Assembly: GCA_018136815.1 (NCBI GenBank)
Contig: CM030941.1
Location: forward strand, 929,582 to 993,581
Origin: Isochrysis galbana
Lineage: Eukaryota; Haptophyta; Isochrysidales; Isochrysidaceae
DNA: 64,000 nucleotides
Direction: 5' to 3'
In this document: one piece after another, positions 63,601-64,000 of the stretch
Numbering within the stretch: the first letter of the stretch is position 1
How the letters are laid out: each line of letters starts with the position of its first letter
Translations under genes and position numbers: made by a program
Notes under the pieces: generated by a model
Seen by the model: the letters and a program-made list of their open reading frames with translations, nothing else
What the model was told of the DNA's origin: nothing
Database searches by the model: none

Positions 63601-64000
63601 CTATGCGAGCAGGTTGACACCTTCGTTCATGTCAAATAGACGCTTCACTGAGTCGCCCGTGTGAATACATTTGATGGCTTGTGCGAGAAGTTTGCCCACG
63701 GAGATCTGGCGAACTTTGCGCGACTCGCGATTCACCTTGGAGGGTAGCGGGATGGTGTTTGCAACGATTACCTGTGCCAAGGACAAGACGGAATGACAGG
63801 ACATGTCAAGGAGTGAGGTAGCCGACTTGTGACACGTTCCATGAAGAGGAGACAAAAACGTCGTTTGGGCTCCGCACGTCGTTTCGGCTCCTCTATGTGC
63901 TCATCCTTGCGTTTCAGTGCAGCATCTCCACGGCTTGCGTGCAAGCCCTCGAATTCTGCGACCACCGGCAATGCTTACCTCCTCAACGGCGCATTCCTCG
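63601..64000 (-). CDS. Ribose-phosphate pyrophosphokinase (PRPP synthetase), C-terminal part
   Basis: The last exon 63771-63601 and the end of the preceding exon (64000-63979, donor GAG|GTAAGC, acceptor CAG|GTAATC) are visible; the gene continues past the window. The C-terminus V-I-V-A-N-T-I-P-L-P, R-Q-I-S-V-G-K-L-L-A-Q-A-I, then I-H-T-G-D-S-V-K-R-L-F is the signature end of PRPP synthetases (Q-I-S-V-A-x-L-L-A-E-A-I-x-R). The enzyme makes PRPP from ribose 5-phosphate and ATP for nucleotide and His/Trp synthesis. The inserted P-S-K-V-N-R-E-S-R-K segment is typical of some eukaryotic forms. Compartment unknown. Confidence 0.85.

Noticed and set aside
1-64000. CRISPR arrays, operons, Shine-Dalgarno sites, rho-independent terminators
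   Set aside because: None seen; the introns, LTR element and tRNA context are nuclear eukaryotic.

Overview
The window is nuclear DNA from a GC-rich, intron-bearing microalga, probably of the green lineage. The evidence is a YABBY-like protein, plant-type GALGGH zinc fingers, hydroxyproline-rich (SPPP) membrane glycoproteins with a prolyl 4-hydroxylase, spliceosomal introns of about 84-235 bp, and Ty1/copia, hAT-like and TPRT-type elements. A haptophyte or other alga is not excluded. Positions 50001-50100 are an assembly gap.

Layout, left to right: 1-3141 (+) the 3' part of a Pro-rich/EGF/GPS membrane protein; 4749-7885 (-) a barrel-like hydrolase fused to an FGE/SUMF1 domain; 9636-10391 (-) a tentative CACUL1-like cullin-repeat protein; 10665-11455 (+) a YABBY-like regulator; 13168-14441 (-) an organellar Obg GTPase; 15769-20701 (+) a chromatin protein with an exon-encoded array of GALGGH and GATA-like zinc fingers fused to WHIM domains. 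The stretch 20.7-29 kb is mostly mobile DNA (hAT-like elements, a new 0.65-1.4 kb retroelement family, nested insertions) with one tRNA-Gly(CCC). Then come TM9SF nonaspanin (29199-31553, -), an unknown protein (33037-34077, -), BCCIP/BCP1 (36745-38049, -), an inverted repeat pair (38604-41347), and a second, longer polycystin-1-like protein with IPT, REJ/PKD, Pro-rich, EGF and GPS parts (41504-50000, -) that runs into the gap. The mitochondrial complex I assembly factor NDUFAF7 (50101-51128, -) enters the gap from the other side. A near-intact Ty1/copia element (51193-56864) sits 64 bp upstream of its start codon. The right end holds a 1.4 kb retroelement carrying an ORF (57425-58838), a ShKT-domain prolyl 4-hydroxylase (60240-62388, -) and the 3' end of a PRPP synthetase (63601-64000, -).

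Most genes are unrelated housekeeping or regulatory genes without operon logic. One functional theme is visible: two giant Pro-rich/GPS surface proteins and a secreted-type prolyl 4-hydroxylase, an enzyme class that modifies such proline tracts. Exon structures were built by hand from splice-site motifs and reading-frame continuity; every multi-exon model given with exact exons is in frame through to its stop.
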